A stretch of 64,000 bases of DNA, taken from NCBI GenBank assembly GCA_032716605.1, contig CM064523.1, positions 37,990,515 through 38,054,514 of the forward strand, written 5' to 3'. The notes under the pieces were generated by a model that was not told the origin of the DNA, ran no database searches, and saw only the letters and a program-made list of their open reading frames with translations. Made by a program: the position numbers and the translations under genes. Source of the DNA: Paralithodes platypus. Its lineage: Eukaryota > Arthropoda > Malacostraca > Decapoda > Lithodidae. This document shows positions 10,513 to 20,462 of the stretch, piece after piece; position 1 is the first letter of the stretch, and each line of letters begins with the position of its first letter.

Positions 10513-12445
10513 TTGTTTTTTGTTCTATGTGGATGAGGGAGACAAAAGGCAGAACTGCCCATGACGAGTGCCTCCCCCAGAGTTGAAGGAGTGACAGGGC
10601 CAAAATCTAGGAATGTTCGAGCCAAAATGTATGGACACAGAGTTTGAAGCAATTTAAGCGATAGGATGAAGGAGAGATAGATTCAAGGAGAATTGCAGAG
10701 CTCGGCTGTTGAATAGAAGAAAGATTGGAAGTGACGTTTCACTCTTGAGTAGGAGAGTTGCACAGAGTAGGGGTGTGATTGTGTTGCAAGACGGGTGCTA
10801 CATATAAGAATTCGGGAATAAACAAATCTATATTACCAAGAACTTATAAGTGTTAACTTACTTTAGATGTTGATAGTGATGGATAGCTCAAGGATATAGT
10901 TAGGAATAGATAGAAGTTATAGTGGCCACTAAGAGTTAGAATGACTTAGCATGAACATGGTGGTTGCAGTGCGAGCGGCTAGAAGTAGGTGTTACTGAGG
11001 TCGTAGTCAAAGCGAGTCTGACGCTCTCACGGTTGGGAACGCCAGATTCCAAAATTACTATTCATTCAAAATCTATTCATTAATGCGTCATTTAACTAAC
11101 CATAAGATTATACCGGATTAATAGTAATAACCCGATATAATTATGGATAATAAACCCATAGAGTCTTAATACGAAAAAGTATATATAATTTATAAAGATA
11201 TATAGTTTAGTCTAATACTGGCGCCTAACTCTAGCTTCCAGTATATCTACTTTTCCTAGATTGTCGAGTTACTTAATTACGAGTCTCGACACTACGTACC
11301 CTACGTAGAGGAGGTGCTATACTGTACACTGAGAGAGCTCTGAGGAACACTGATTATTGTAGTAGCGTTAAAATAGCGAGAGAGATGCAACATTGCGGCG
11401 AAGAGAGAGAGATTGCAGAGAGTTGGTGAGTGGTCGGGAGTTAATAGTACGAAAGTCTTTCCATTCTACTTTATCTAGGAGTGAGGTGTGAGAAGATCCT
11501 CCCCACATATGTGAACAATACTCAATACAAGGATGCACAGTGCTCCTTTTCAGAGCAAGAAGCTGTGAGGCAGTTGAGCACACCTAGCTTCTGGAAGGCC
11601 GCCTTAGCAAGAGTGGTAATACGGGGTCCTTTCAAGAGAGAGCGGAAGAAAGAGAGACACCAAAAATACTGAGAGAAATGAAAGGTTGATTTTTGTATTG
11701 TTGAAGTATAAGGAATTGTCCTTTGGGAGTCCACGACGGGTAGATAAATGGAAAAATTGGGTTTTGGAATCATTAAAGGTAACAAGGTTTTCTCTGCCCA
11801 AATTGGAGATGGTACTTAGATCAGAAGATAAGTGTTGTATGGATTCATTATGTTTGTTGTTTGAGGGATTGCTTGCTGGGGTGTTCTGGAAAACTAATTG
11901 AACAATGTAAGGTAGAGTCGTCTGAAAATGAATGGGGAGGACTGGAGGTACAGTTGACAAGATCATTTATGAAAATTAGAAAGATAATTGGAGATAGGCC
12001 AGAACCCTGAGCAACATCGGAGTTGATACGATGAGGAAGTGAATGAAAGCCATCCACAACTGCATATATGAAATGGCCGGAAAGGAAATTTGAGACAAAG
12101 GCACAGATGGAGGGATAGAAACCGAAGGAGATAGATTACAAATTATTGATTTGTACCAGACTCTTTGAAAGGCCTTCGACATGTCTAGCGCAATAGAAAA
12201 GGTCTCACCGAAGTCCTGAAAGGAGGATGACCAGGAGTTAGTAAGATATGAAAGATAATATCCACCTTTAAGGAGACCATACTGGCGATCTGAGAGTAGA
12301 TTAGAGAAGAAAAATGCTTAAGAAATTTGGAAGTAAGATTTGTTTCAAAAACTTTAGAGATACAAGAGATGAAAGCAATTGGACGATAGTTGGAGGGTTG
12401 AGAGCAGTCACCCTTCTTTGGTACATGTTGAATGAGATGTCACTA
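10513..12445 (-). pseudogene. Jockey/CR1-group LINE, 3' half of RT, degenerate
   Basis: Read on the minus strand this covers the RT palm to the 3' end of a LINE that recurs many times in the window. NPPTIVQLLSSLVSLKFLK is near 12400, MSKAFQRVW near 12180 and GSGLSPIIFLIFINDL near 12010. The catalytic box (SFSDDSTLH, Tyr-Ala changed) is near 11950, with LYRGTVHPCIEYCSHMWGGS near 11550. The 3' end near 10515 has ATTTTGGCTC and GGGAGGCACTC words shared with the copies ending at 13040, 16180, 22545 and 26580. Several frameshifts and stops are present. It is interrupted by a 490-bp insert at 10802-11291. Confidence 0.75.
10802..11291 (-). mobile_element. Putative solo LTR
   Basis: This 490-bp block splits a LINE copy. 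CTAC occurs just before (10798-10801) and just after (11292-11295), and the LINE reads on across it when compared with the copy near 26300. On the minus strand it begins TGTCGAGACTCG, typical of an LTR start, and carries TATA-rich sequence. No partner LTR or internal region was seen, so solo LTR is the simplest reading. Confidence 0.5.
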
Positions 12446-12489
12446 CCACATCCAATACAAGTAGCACTATTTAATACACACTTGTACAC

Positions 12490-13040
12490 ACATTTGTTTC
12501 CTATGTGTAAGAAGGAGACAAAAGGCAGGTTGCCTGTAACAAGTGTCTCCCCAAAGCCAAAAGATTGGCAGAGCCAAATTCAAGAGACGTTGGGGTCAAA
12601 ATGCCTGGACACACAAAGTTTAAAGCAGGTTAATTAATAGGATGAAGGACAAATTGATTGGCAGAGAGAGTTTCAGAGTTCACTTGTTGAGTAGAAGATG
12701 GACTGAGAAATGTTTTCATTTCTTGGGTTGGAGAGCTGGACAGAATAGTAGTGGGATTGTGTTGAAAGACGGGTGCCTCACACTCGCCTCAAGGGAGGGG
12801 GTATGCACTGAGAGAGGTCTGAACAACACTGAATGTTGTAATAGCGATATCAGAGTGAGATAAATGTAACATTTCAGCATGTAGAAAGAGATTGTAGGGA
12901 ACTAGTAAGAAGTAGTGAGTTGATGAGACAAAATGCTTTGGACTCTACTCTTTTGAGAAGTGCGGTATAGGTGGAGCCTCCCCACACATGAAAGCAGTAC
13001 TCAATACAGGGGCGCACTGTGCCCCAATACAGAGCACATA
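12490..13040 (-). pseudogene. Jockey/CR1-group LINE, 3'-terminal fragment
   Basis: Minus-strand homology to the same LINE family: a C-terminal RT motif (WGTVRPCIEYCFHVWGGSTY) at about 12960-13040, then the tail (SLQSLS) and 3' end running down to 12490. It is truncated on its 5' side at about 13040, where CAC-rich simple sequence begins. Confidence 0.7.
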
Positions 13041-13341
13041 CACATAATCTCCCTTCAATCTCCTCCAAGAACCACAACAATCAACCACCACCAACCAGAA
13101 CAAACTATCACAACCAACACCACGGCCATACACCGCCACCAAATTATCACATTTACCATCAAGCTACCACCACTACAACCAAGCCACCACAACCACCGAG
13201 CTACCACAAACGCCACAACCATCACCACCACCAGTCTACCACAACCACCACCACAGAACTACCACCACCACCAAATACCTCACCAGCATCATCCCCAACA
13301 AACTTCCACAACCATCACAGACACCTACAACCACAAGCACA
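13041..13341. repeat. CAC/CAA-rich low-complexity sequence
   Basis: Irregular repeats of ACCACCACAACCACC-type words. Long frames here (Thr/His/Pro-rich) are composition artefacts. It contains the 14-bp target duplication (CAACCACAAGCACA, 13328-13341) of the SINE-like copy that follows. Confidence 0.8.
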
Positions 13342-13866
13342 TGGCGGGTGCCCAACCCCGAAAGGGGTTGAAATAGGGGAGCTATCCCCCCGCCAAAGGC
13401 GGCTTTCTAGGGCCTTTCCTAGCTGATGCTGAGAGGATTGGGTTCTAGTCATGTAGTGATGGGCTGCTCTATCAGAGTGAGAACTGAGCGATCTCTACCA
13501 TACCCATAGCTTACTCGGATTGTTCCTTTTACTTATATATTTTCTAGATCTCAAGTGACGGCGTCTCTTCCGTGGATTGACCTCCCAATCTACCAAGATT
13601 GGAAGCCAAAGCGTCACATTTTTCCTTTGCCCCTCAGCTTTCTCTTCATAATTGCTGAGGGGCACAGGGCCCTGGGTGGGGCTTTGGTTTCCCCGGCGTT
13701 TCCACACCCTCCTCAGCTCCCCGCCATGGAGTGGCTTCGGTCACCCAGGCTTAATTGTGGTCGACAGGGAGGGTTCTGTGGGGGTGCTCGGTTATGGCCT
13801 TGGCCTTGCTCGGGGCCTTGGAGCTGTTCGGCCAGGCAGCTTGGGGAACAACAACAACAACAACAA
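13342..13866 (+). mobile_element. SINE-like ~520-bp element with (AAC)n tail, copy 2
   Basis: A near-identical copy of 8825-9345. It is bounded by exact 14-bp direct repeats CAACCACAAGCACA at 13328-13341 and 13867-13880, which fixes both ends and shows target-primed insertion. The tail is (AAC)n. 3' fragments of the same family (GGCCTTGGCCTTG...CTTGGGGCTGTT) occur at 32583-32640 and 32848-32884. Confidence 0.85.
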
Positions 13867-14145
13867 CAACCACAAGCACACACTCTCCCCATCAACTACC
13901 AACCACAACCACCTACATAAAACACAATCGTGGCTACCACAACCACCACCAAGAACATACACCACCACCACCATCACCATACACCATCACCACGGATATG
14001 CATTACCACTACACCACAACCATAACCACCAACTCCACCACCACCACAACCACCACCACCACCGCAACTATTACCACGACCATACACCACAACCGCGACT
14101 ACTACTACCACAACCACAACCACCATCACCACTGCAATCTGAAGG
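13867..14145. repeat. CAC/CAA-rich low-complexity sequence, right block
   Basis: Continuation of the sequence type at 13041-13341 after the SINE-like insertion, starting with its right target duplication. Confidence 0.8.
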
Positions 14146-14981
14146 CAAACAAGAATACGGTTTCACGAAAAAAGGACCTTGTTGGCGACCATGTCGAGTT
14201 GTGTCGCTAACATGTGTGATTGTGTCGAAGATTGTTCATTCATGTCGCCAACATTGTTGAGAATAACATACTCGCATTCGGCCATGGTCATATAGGTTGT
14301 CTTCCTGACATACCAAACCTGTCTGGTAATTTCGCCGACTGATCTTGAGACAAGTTGTGTGTATTTGCAGTGCGTCACCGACCAGTTGAGCAGGGTTGAG
14401 CTTGTTCGTAACGTTTTATTTTGTGCGACACCATCACGGACACAGAATGTACTCGACCAGTCGCCGATCCCTCGTAGACACATGGCTGACATTGCTCGAT
14501 GGTCGTGAACATAACCGACAGTTTGGACTTTTTTTTACATTTTCAAAAATCAGTACGATTCTCACGACCCACTTCACGACTCACCAGAACTCCAGCAACA
14601 AATCAGGGACATCAGACGATCATGCAAGAATTACATAAGACATGACGAGACAAGTGCCTCATAGGGATTGTCGGGTCTTGTCGACGACCAAAATCGGGCA
14701 TGTGGGAAAGCCCCTTAAGACGTTCGCACCTATATTTTGACGGTTTTGTGCTTAACCTTTTGCCCCATTTCTTTATCAATATTAAGACCTTTTGTGTCAT
14801 TTAGGTGTTGGCTCTTAGCTGACGAGAGATAACGAGCCTATAATTTAATAACCGGCCTTTGGACCGGACATTTTTCTAACAAAAAGTGTACACATTTATT
14901 TCAAAGGTGGGGTCTTGGATGTGTTTTTAAAGCTTGATAGAGGTCTAAGGAGCAAAGTAAGACCCCCCTCCCCCACTCCGT
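14146..14981. other. No recognisable feature
   Basis: Mixed-composition sequence with short frames only. Words such as gtgtcgctaac and atgtcgccaaca recur at 14200-14260, but no terminal repeats or coding homology were recognised. Confidence 0.5.
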
Positions 14982-14985
14982 TTAA

Positions 14986-15161
14986 CCCTCAGTACCGGTG
15001 ACTTCCTTTTTTTTATTTCATCTATATTTAGACGATTTTATGAAGTTTAGGAAAGATATGTGGATTAATTGAGATAGTCTGGGTAAACGTCTTTCCTAAG
15101 CTACATAAAATATAATAATCTCCATAATATTGTAAATAGGGCGTCAACGGTAATGATTGGG
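14986..15161. mobile_element. piggyBac-type MITE (176 bp) with TTAA duplications
   Basis: TTAA stands at 14982-14985 and 15162-15165. The inner ends are CCCTCAGTACCGGTGAC and, read inward from the right, CCCAATCATTACCGTTGAC, which match at 12 of 14 positions after a 2-base offset. CCC-starting inverted ends next to TTAA are the hallmark of piggyBac-family elements. It is non-coding. Confidence 0.65.
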
Positions 15162-15165
15162 TTAA

Positions 15166-15633
15166 TGGAGGGAGTGAATATTGTCATCATATAATGCATA
15201 GTTAAAAACAAAATCAATCACAAAATGATATTGAACACAAAGGGAATTTGACCAGAATATTTAGTATACCACGAGCAGGCCACCGATTTGTTTAGCATAA
15301 AAACTAGAAAATACAATTGCACATATCTTTTCTGTATTCTGGCTATTACTAAAAAAAAATCAGATTAGGAAGAAGATGTGGCATTCAGAGGTTTAATTGA
15401 CACAGTCTTTACCCTTATAATTCCCACAGATCCTTCCTAAGCTGTATAGAATCGCCTAATAATATACTGAACATAATGTCAAACTGCGTCATAATCTTCA
15501 AAGTGTTAACTGTTACAGATCTTTATATTTTTTCATCAAGTAGCATGGCTGGCATTCAAATTTGGCTATAAGTATTACTGATACAAATATGGTCTAACGT
15601 CTTCTGCAATATATAATAAATTATATACACAAC

Positions 15634-15672
<39 letters not shown>

Positions 15673-16019
15673 AAAAGAGAGAGAGAATATCAGAATACAA
15701 GATTAGTATATTATATAGCGTCATCCTGGCATAAACAATATTTGTGTTTAGCCTAGGCAAATATTTAGACTACAACTCTCTATATAATTCCTGGGCCTTC
15801 TTCTCCGCTCTTTTATAACTCATAAATTACAAAACTTTCTCTCACTTCTTGTATCCTCTCTCTCGCTCTCAAGTTTTTCGCTTACAAAACTTCTGTCCGT
15901 TATATATACCGAATAATCTCTCTCTCTCTCTCTCTCTTCAAAATTGAAAGGATAGAACATACAATTACTCCTTAAACTTTAACAAGTAAAGCCGTCTTAT
16001 CTCTTGTTGGCCTCAGTGA
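15166..16019. other. AT-rich sequence with GA and CT microsatellites
   Basis: A (GA)n tract with a few interruptions lies at 15633-15687, and CT-rich runs at 15855-15870 and 15917-15938. No coding homology was seen. Confidence 0.6.
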
Positions 16020-16330
16020 ACTCTGGAACTTTCTCCCTCAGTCAATCTTTACTTCATCCTATGACTTAGATTGCTTTAAGCTACGTGTGTTCAGGCATTT
16101 TGACCCCAACGTCCCTTGATTTTGGCTCTCTATCACTCTGTTGGCTTTGAGAGAAACACTCGTTACAGGCAGTCTGCCTTGTGTCTCTACTGTATCAAGA
16201 AGTGCGGTATGGGTGGAACCTCCCCACACGCGTGAACAATACTTGATACATGGGCGCACTGAGCCCCTATACAGAGCAAGAAGCTGTGCGGGAGTGAGGA
16301 ACCCACGGAGACGATGGAGCCCTCATTGTG
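16020..16330. mobile_element. Two LINE 3'-end scraps in opposite orientation
   Basis: 16020-16185 is the 3' terminus of the Jockey/CR1-group LINE on the plus strand (ctctggaactttctccctcagtc, tatgacttagattgcttt). 16190-16310 is its C-terminal RT segment on the minus strand (MRPCIKYCSRVWGGSTHTALL). They abut near 16188, a head-on rearrangement or two nested truncated copies. Confidence 0.6.
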
Positions 16331-16984
16331 CTCTACTTACTGTACACTTACACTTGCATCTATTATTATGAAGTCAATGTTTCAGTGGCATCAATTGGCT
16401 ACTTCCAAGCTAGAAGCTTTAAGGATGTTGGAGGTGTAGATATAAAAATTTGGCAGAAGTACCAGCTAAAGTACGGTTGTAGTACATTTGTAAATACATA
16501 AAACCAAATTCATTAATTCCTGTCTATCGGAAACCTACATAATTTGTACACTTCTGTTTTATATTGATGTTTCCGGCTCCAACTTCCTTATAGCCTTAAA
16601 CTCTCAAGGGGTGAATTAAACATCCATTCTGAATATATTGGTCTATTTTTCATGTCCATTCCCGCAAGCTCCGTATATTGTCCCTGGATGATGATTTATT
16701 AGGACATAATGACAATGTTGTCATTATGCATGCAACGAATAATATAAAATCGTACAATACAGTGCAAGAAAAGGAGAGAGAGAATAACAGCAATAATTGT
16801 ATAAGATGAAGCATAAACTGGCAGAGGTGTAATAAGGAGAAGAGGTAGGTATTACATAGGCTACTGATAAACAGAACAACATGCTAGCATTATGAAGAGG
16901 GTTATTTTTTGCGATTTTACGAGTTATCAGTTAGTTATTCCAATGTGTGTGTGGTTATTTCTTATAAGGGGGGGGGGGGGGGGG
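16331..16984. other. No recognisable feature; ends in a G homopolymer
   Basis: AT-rich sequence without coding homology. A run of about 16 G lies at 16969-16984, directly before the tRNA-like SINE head. Confidence 0.5.
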
Positions 16985-17062
16985 CGAGGGCCTTAGTGTC
17001 GTTGGTAGCACGCTGGCTTTCATCCCGGAGGACCGGATTCGATACCCGGCAGGTGGAAATGT
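16985..17062 (+). mobile_element. tRNA-derived SINE head
   Basis: GTCGTTGGTAGCACGCTGG gives an A box and GGATTCGATACCC a B box about 35 bases on. GACCGG-ATTCGATA-CCCGG can form a T arm. This is the arrangement of a tRNA-derived pol III promoter in a SINE. A true tRNA gene is unlikely because no acceptor stem closes around it. Confidence 0.6.
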
Positions 17063-17106
17063 TTGGGCAGTCTCCTTACACCCCTTGCCTTCGTTCACCT
17101 TTTTAA

Positions 17107-19150
17107 TTAACAATAACGACATAAGTACATCTTGGAAGTTATTCGAAACCACTTACCTAAAAGCAGTGCAAGACTGCATACCATCGAAAATACGGCGTCC
17201 AGGCCATAATAATAAGCCCAAATGGTGGAATAAAGATATTTCAAACTGCCTGCTTGCTAAAAAATTTGCTAATGATAGATTAAAATCCTCACAAAATGAC
17301 GAAGAACGGGTGAAATTTGTAGAGCTACGACGCAAAGCCAAAAAGTTAATTAAGCAAAGTAAAAAGACCCTAGAGTTACATATTGCGAATCAAAGTAAAA
17401 CAAACCCGAAAGAATTCTATAGTTATATCAGAAAGAAAAAAGTAGTTACTTCAACTGTTGGACCGTTAGTCGATGAAAATGGAGAATACACCAAAGACGA
17501 AGTACAAATGAGTAATGCCCTCAATACCTTCTTTGCATCAGTTTTTACAACAGAAGACCTCAGTGATATCCCTACACCATCGCCGATTCAGATTGATAAT
17601 TCAGATGTTCTAAGCAATATCACCGTTACAGAGAGAGAAGTATTGAATTGTTTAGATAAACTCAAGGTAAATAAAACGCCTGGACCTGATACAATCTCGC
17701 CTAGAGTTCTAAAGGAAGCTAAGGATGAGCTCTCCAAACCACTGACATTACTATTCAATAAATCCTTGCAGTCTGGAACTATGCCTGATCAGTGGAAGCT
17801 AGCCAACGTAACACCGATATTCAAAAAAGGCAGCAAATCCCTACCCAGTAACTATCGTCCAATTAGCTTAACCTCAGTTGTATGTAAAATGCTAGAAACG
17901 GTCATAAGAGACAGACTCGTAAATCACTTATAGGAAAATAACATACTTAAAGATACTCAACACGGCTTTCGTAAAAAACGTTCCTGTTTAACAAACCTCT
18001 TAGACTTCTTCCACGATATCCTCAACCTCTACGATGAGAGTAAAGCTGTAGATATTATATACCTTGATTTTCAAAAGGCCTTTGACAAAGTTCCCCACAA
18101 ACGTTTACTGCTAAAACTAAAAGCGCATGGAATACAAGACGGTGTGTTGAAATGGATAGAAAATTGGCTCAGCGACAGAAAGCAAGGAGTAGTCATAAAC
18201 GGTAAGGCATCTAAATGGACCAATGTAAGTAGCGGGGTACCCCAGGGATCGGTACTAGGACCAATTCTCTTTCTAATTTACATCAACGACATAGATGAGG
18301 GTCTCACCTGTACAATCTCAAAATTTGCTGACGATACAAAAATTGCAAATAGCGTACTCTCAAAAGAACAAGTTGACGATATGCAACACAATCTAGATAA
18401 ATTGTCATGTTGGGCCCAAATTTGGCAAATGAGTTTCAATGCGGATAAATGTAAAGTACTACATGTCGGATACCTAAATGAGAAAGCAAACTATTCGATG
18501 AATGGCACTCAGCTTAAGAATGTAAACAGAGAAACCGATCTGGGAGTAACAATATCGAGTAACCTAAAACCGAGTCAACAATGTTCAGAAGTTGTTAAGA
18601 AGGCAAACAAAATAATTGGCTTTATAGGCAGGTCATTTGAGCATAAATCCAAAGAAGTTATCCTAACCCTTTACAATTCCTTAGTCCGCCCTCTTCTGGA
18701 ATACTGCGTTCAATCCTGGTGCCTTATTACCAAAAAGATATAAACAAGCTAGAACGAGTTCAACGTAGAGTTACCAAAATGATACCTAGCCTAAAGAACA
18801 AACCATACGAAGAGCGTCTTAGAGAATTAAATCTATTTCCTTTAACCCAGCGCAGATTAAGAGGTGACTTAATTCAAGTGTTCAAAATCATCAAAGGCAT
18901 CGACAATATGAACTGTAGTAAGTACTTCACTATCGACCAATCTAATTACACGCGGGGAAACGGTTGCAAAATTATTGGTAAATCTTTTAACTCGCACGAA
19001 TCTAAGAATTTCTTCTTCAATCGAGTTGTCAACTTGTGGAATGGGCTTCCCCGAAACGTTATAGACTGCATCACCGTTGATTTATTTAAACTCCGCCTAG
19101 ACAAATATCTCTCATCAAACCCGCGACTGACTGCGTTTGTAAATGAATAA
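17107..19150 (+). pseudogene. CR1-like LINE reverse transcriptase, 5' truncated
   Basis: Homology starts abruptly at about 17107, downstream of where the endonuclease would be. The linker and RT fingers (VNKTPGPDTISPRVLKE, NYRPISLTS) are followed by an in-frame TAG at 17931-17933. Beyond it lie YLDFQKAFDKVPHKRLL, SGVPQGSVLGPILFLIYIND and the catalytic FADDTKIA (about 18320-18343), so all RT boxes survive. One base is missing near 18720, after which EYCVQSW-type thumb sequence and the C-terminal domain (RRLRGDLIQVFKI, RVVNLWNGLP) continue in another frame to a stop at 19148-19150. The sequence differs clearly from the neighbouring LINE family. It is a decayed 5'-truncated insertion. Confidence 0.85.
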
Positions 19151-19389
19151 CTTTATTTTATCCCCCCCTCAGTTACTAACCCTTCTGTCCTCTACTAACT
19201 TCCTAATCCTGCCACGGACATTAGTTCCAGGGCAGTAATTCCCTTTCCAATGTTCCCTTACCCACTCTAAACCACTGTTTGGACACTTGATCCTCAGTGT
19301 TTTGGAGGACAAGCAACCTAGAAGGGTCACTAGACCTGTTGTTGCTTGATTTCCTTTGTACTCCTTTGTACTCCCTTTGAGTCCCTTTG
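19151..19389 (+). other. 3' untranslated end of the CR1-like LINE
   Basis: This follows the RT stop and ends in imperfect repeats of CTTTGTACTCC (19352-19389), the kind of short 3' repeat CR1 elements carry instead of poly(A). A similar ctcctttgtactctctttgt string occurs at 61572-61595. Confidence 0.55.
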
Positions 19390-20462
19390 TACTCCCCTTA
19401 AGGAATCCATACTGGTGATCTGAGAGTAGATTATGAAAAAAGAAATGTTTAAGAAATTTGGAAGAAAGAATAGTTTTAAAAACTTTAGAGATACAAGAGA
19501 TGATAGCAATTTGACGATTGTTGGCGGGTTAAGAGCGGTCATCCTTCTTTGGGACAGGTTGAATGAAAGCAAACTTCCAGCATGAAGGGAAAATGTTAAA
19601 GGAGAGAGGAAAGAGTTTGCCTAGGAATGGAGACAACACAGAAGCACAGTTTTTGAGTACAACAGGAGGAACACCATCCGGACTGAAAGCCTTCTTAGTA
19701 TTAAGCCGAGAGAGGGTAGAAAATTCATCTTTAGAAGATATTAGGATATTAGGCATGAGTAGGAGAGAAGGAGGATTAGCACCGGAATCATCCTAGGTGG
19801 AGTTTCTAGCAAAAATTTGAGCTAAGAGTTCAGCTTTGTCAGAGGAAGAAGTGATGGTTGTGTCATCACAGTGGAAAAGGGGAGGGAAAGACGAAGAAGA
19901 AAAATTGTTGAATAGGTTTTTGGCTAGTTGCCAGAAAGCTTGGGAAGAGCTAGAATTGGATAGTTCAGTGCATTTATTATTATTCCGGGCAGAAACATTG
20001 GAAGAATGAGATACTTGAGTTTTAAGGCGTCGGTACCGTTTGAATGCTTCCTCCTTGTTGCGGACAGAAGTAGAACAAGCGTGAGTAAACCAAGATTTTT
20101 TGGCATTAGACTGAGAAAAAGAAAATGGGATGCATGCTTCCATGCCCGAGAGGATTACCTCAGTAATGCATTCAGCACTCTCCGAGGGTCCCCGGCCACG
20201 GAAGCAAAATTATTTCCATGGGAAATCAAAGAAGTACTGCCGAAGAGCCTCCCAGTCGGCAGCGCCAAAGTGCCACAAGCGCCGCCAGCTGGGAGGATCG
20301 AGTGGCCATACCGGAGAGATAGGACAGGTGACAGAGATAAGTTTATGGTCAGAAGAGCCCAAAGGAGAGAACCGATTTACAGAATAAATAGAAGGGTTAG
20401 AAGTTAGAAATAAGTCAAGAATGTTGGGCTGATCTCTGAAGCGATATGGGATATATCTACCC
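19390..20462 (-). pseudogene. Jockey/CR1-group LINE: endonuclease end to RT start, minus
   Basis: Read leftwards from 20462: [17 protein letters not shown] and the endonuclease block [21 protein letters not shown] (about 20330-20440). The linker follows (WFTHACSTSVRNKEEAFKRYRRLKTQ, about 20080), then RT fingers (LNTKKAFSPDGVPPVVLKN near 19680, FIQPVPKKDD near 19540) and SKFLKHF near 19440. Stops and frameshifts are frequent. At 20463 it switches to the plus-strand RT of the same family, forming a head-to-head chimera. Confidence 0.75.

Noticed and set aside
13019..13426. Pro/Thr/His-rich frames at 12960-14260
   Set aside because: CAC/CAA low-complexity DNA; no start context or conserved segment.
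13495..13707. 70-codon minus-strand frame shared by both SINE-like copies
   Set aside because: Sharing follows from the copies being nearly identical DNA; short, no recognised domain.
16985..17062. Functional tRNA gene
   Set aside because: A and B boxes and a T arm are present but no acceptor stem can be paired around them; SINE head is the better reading.
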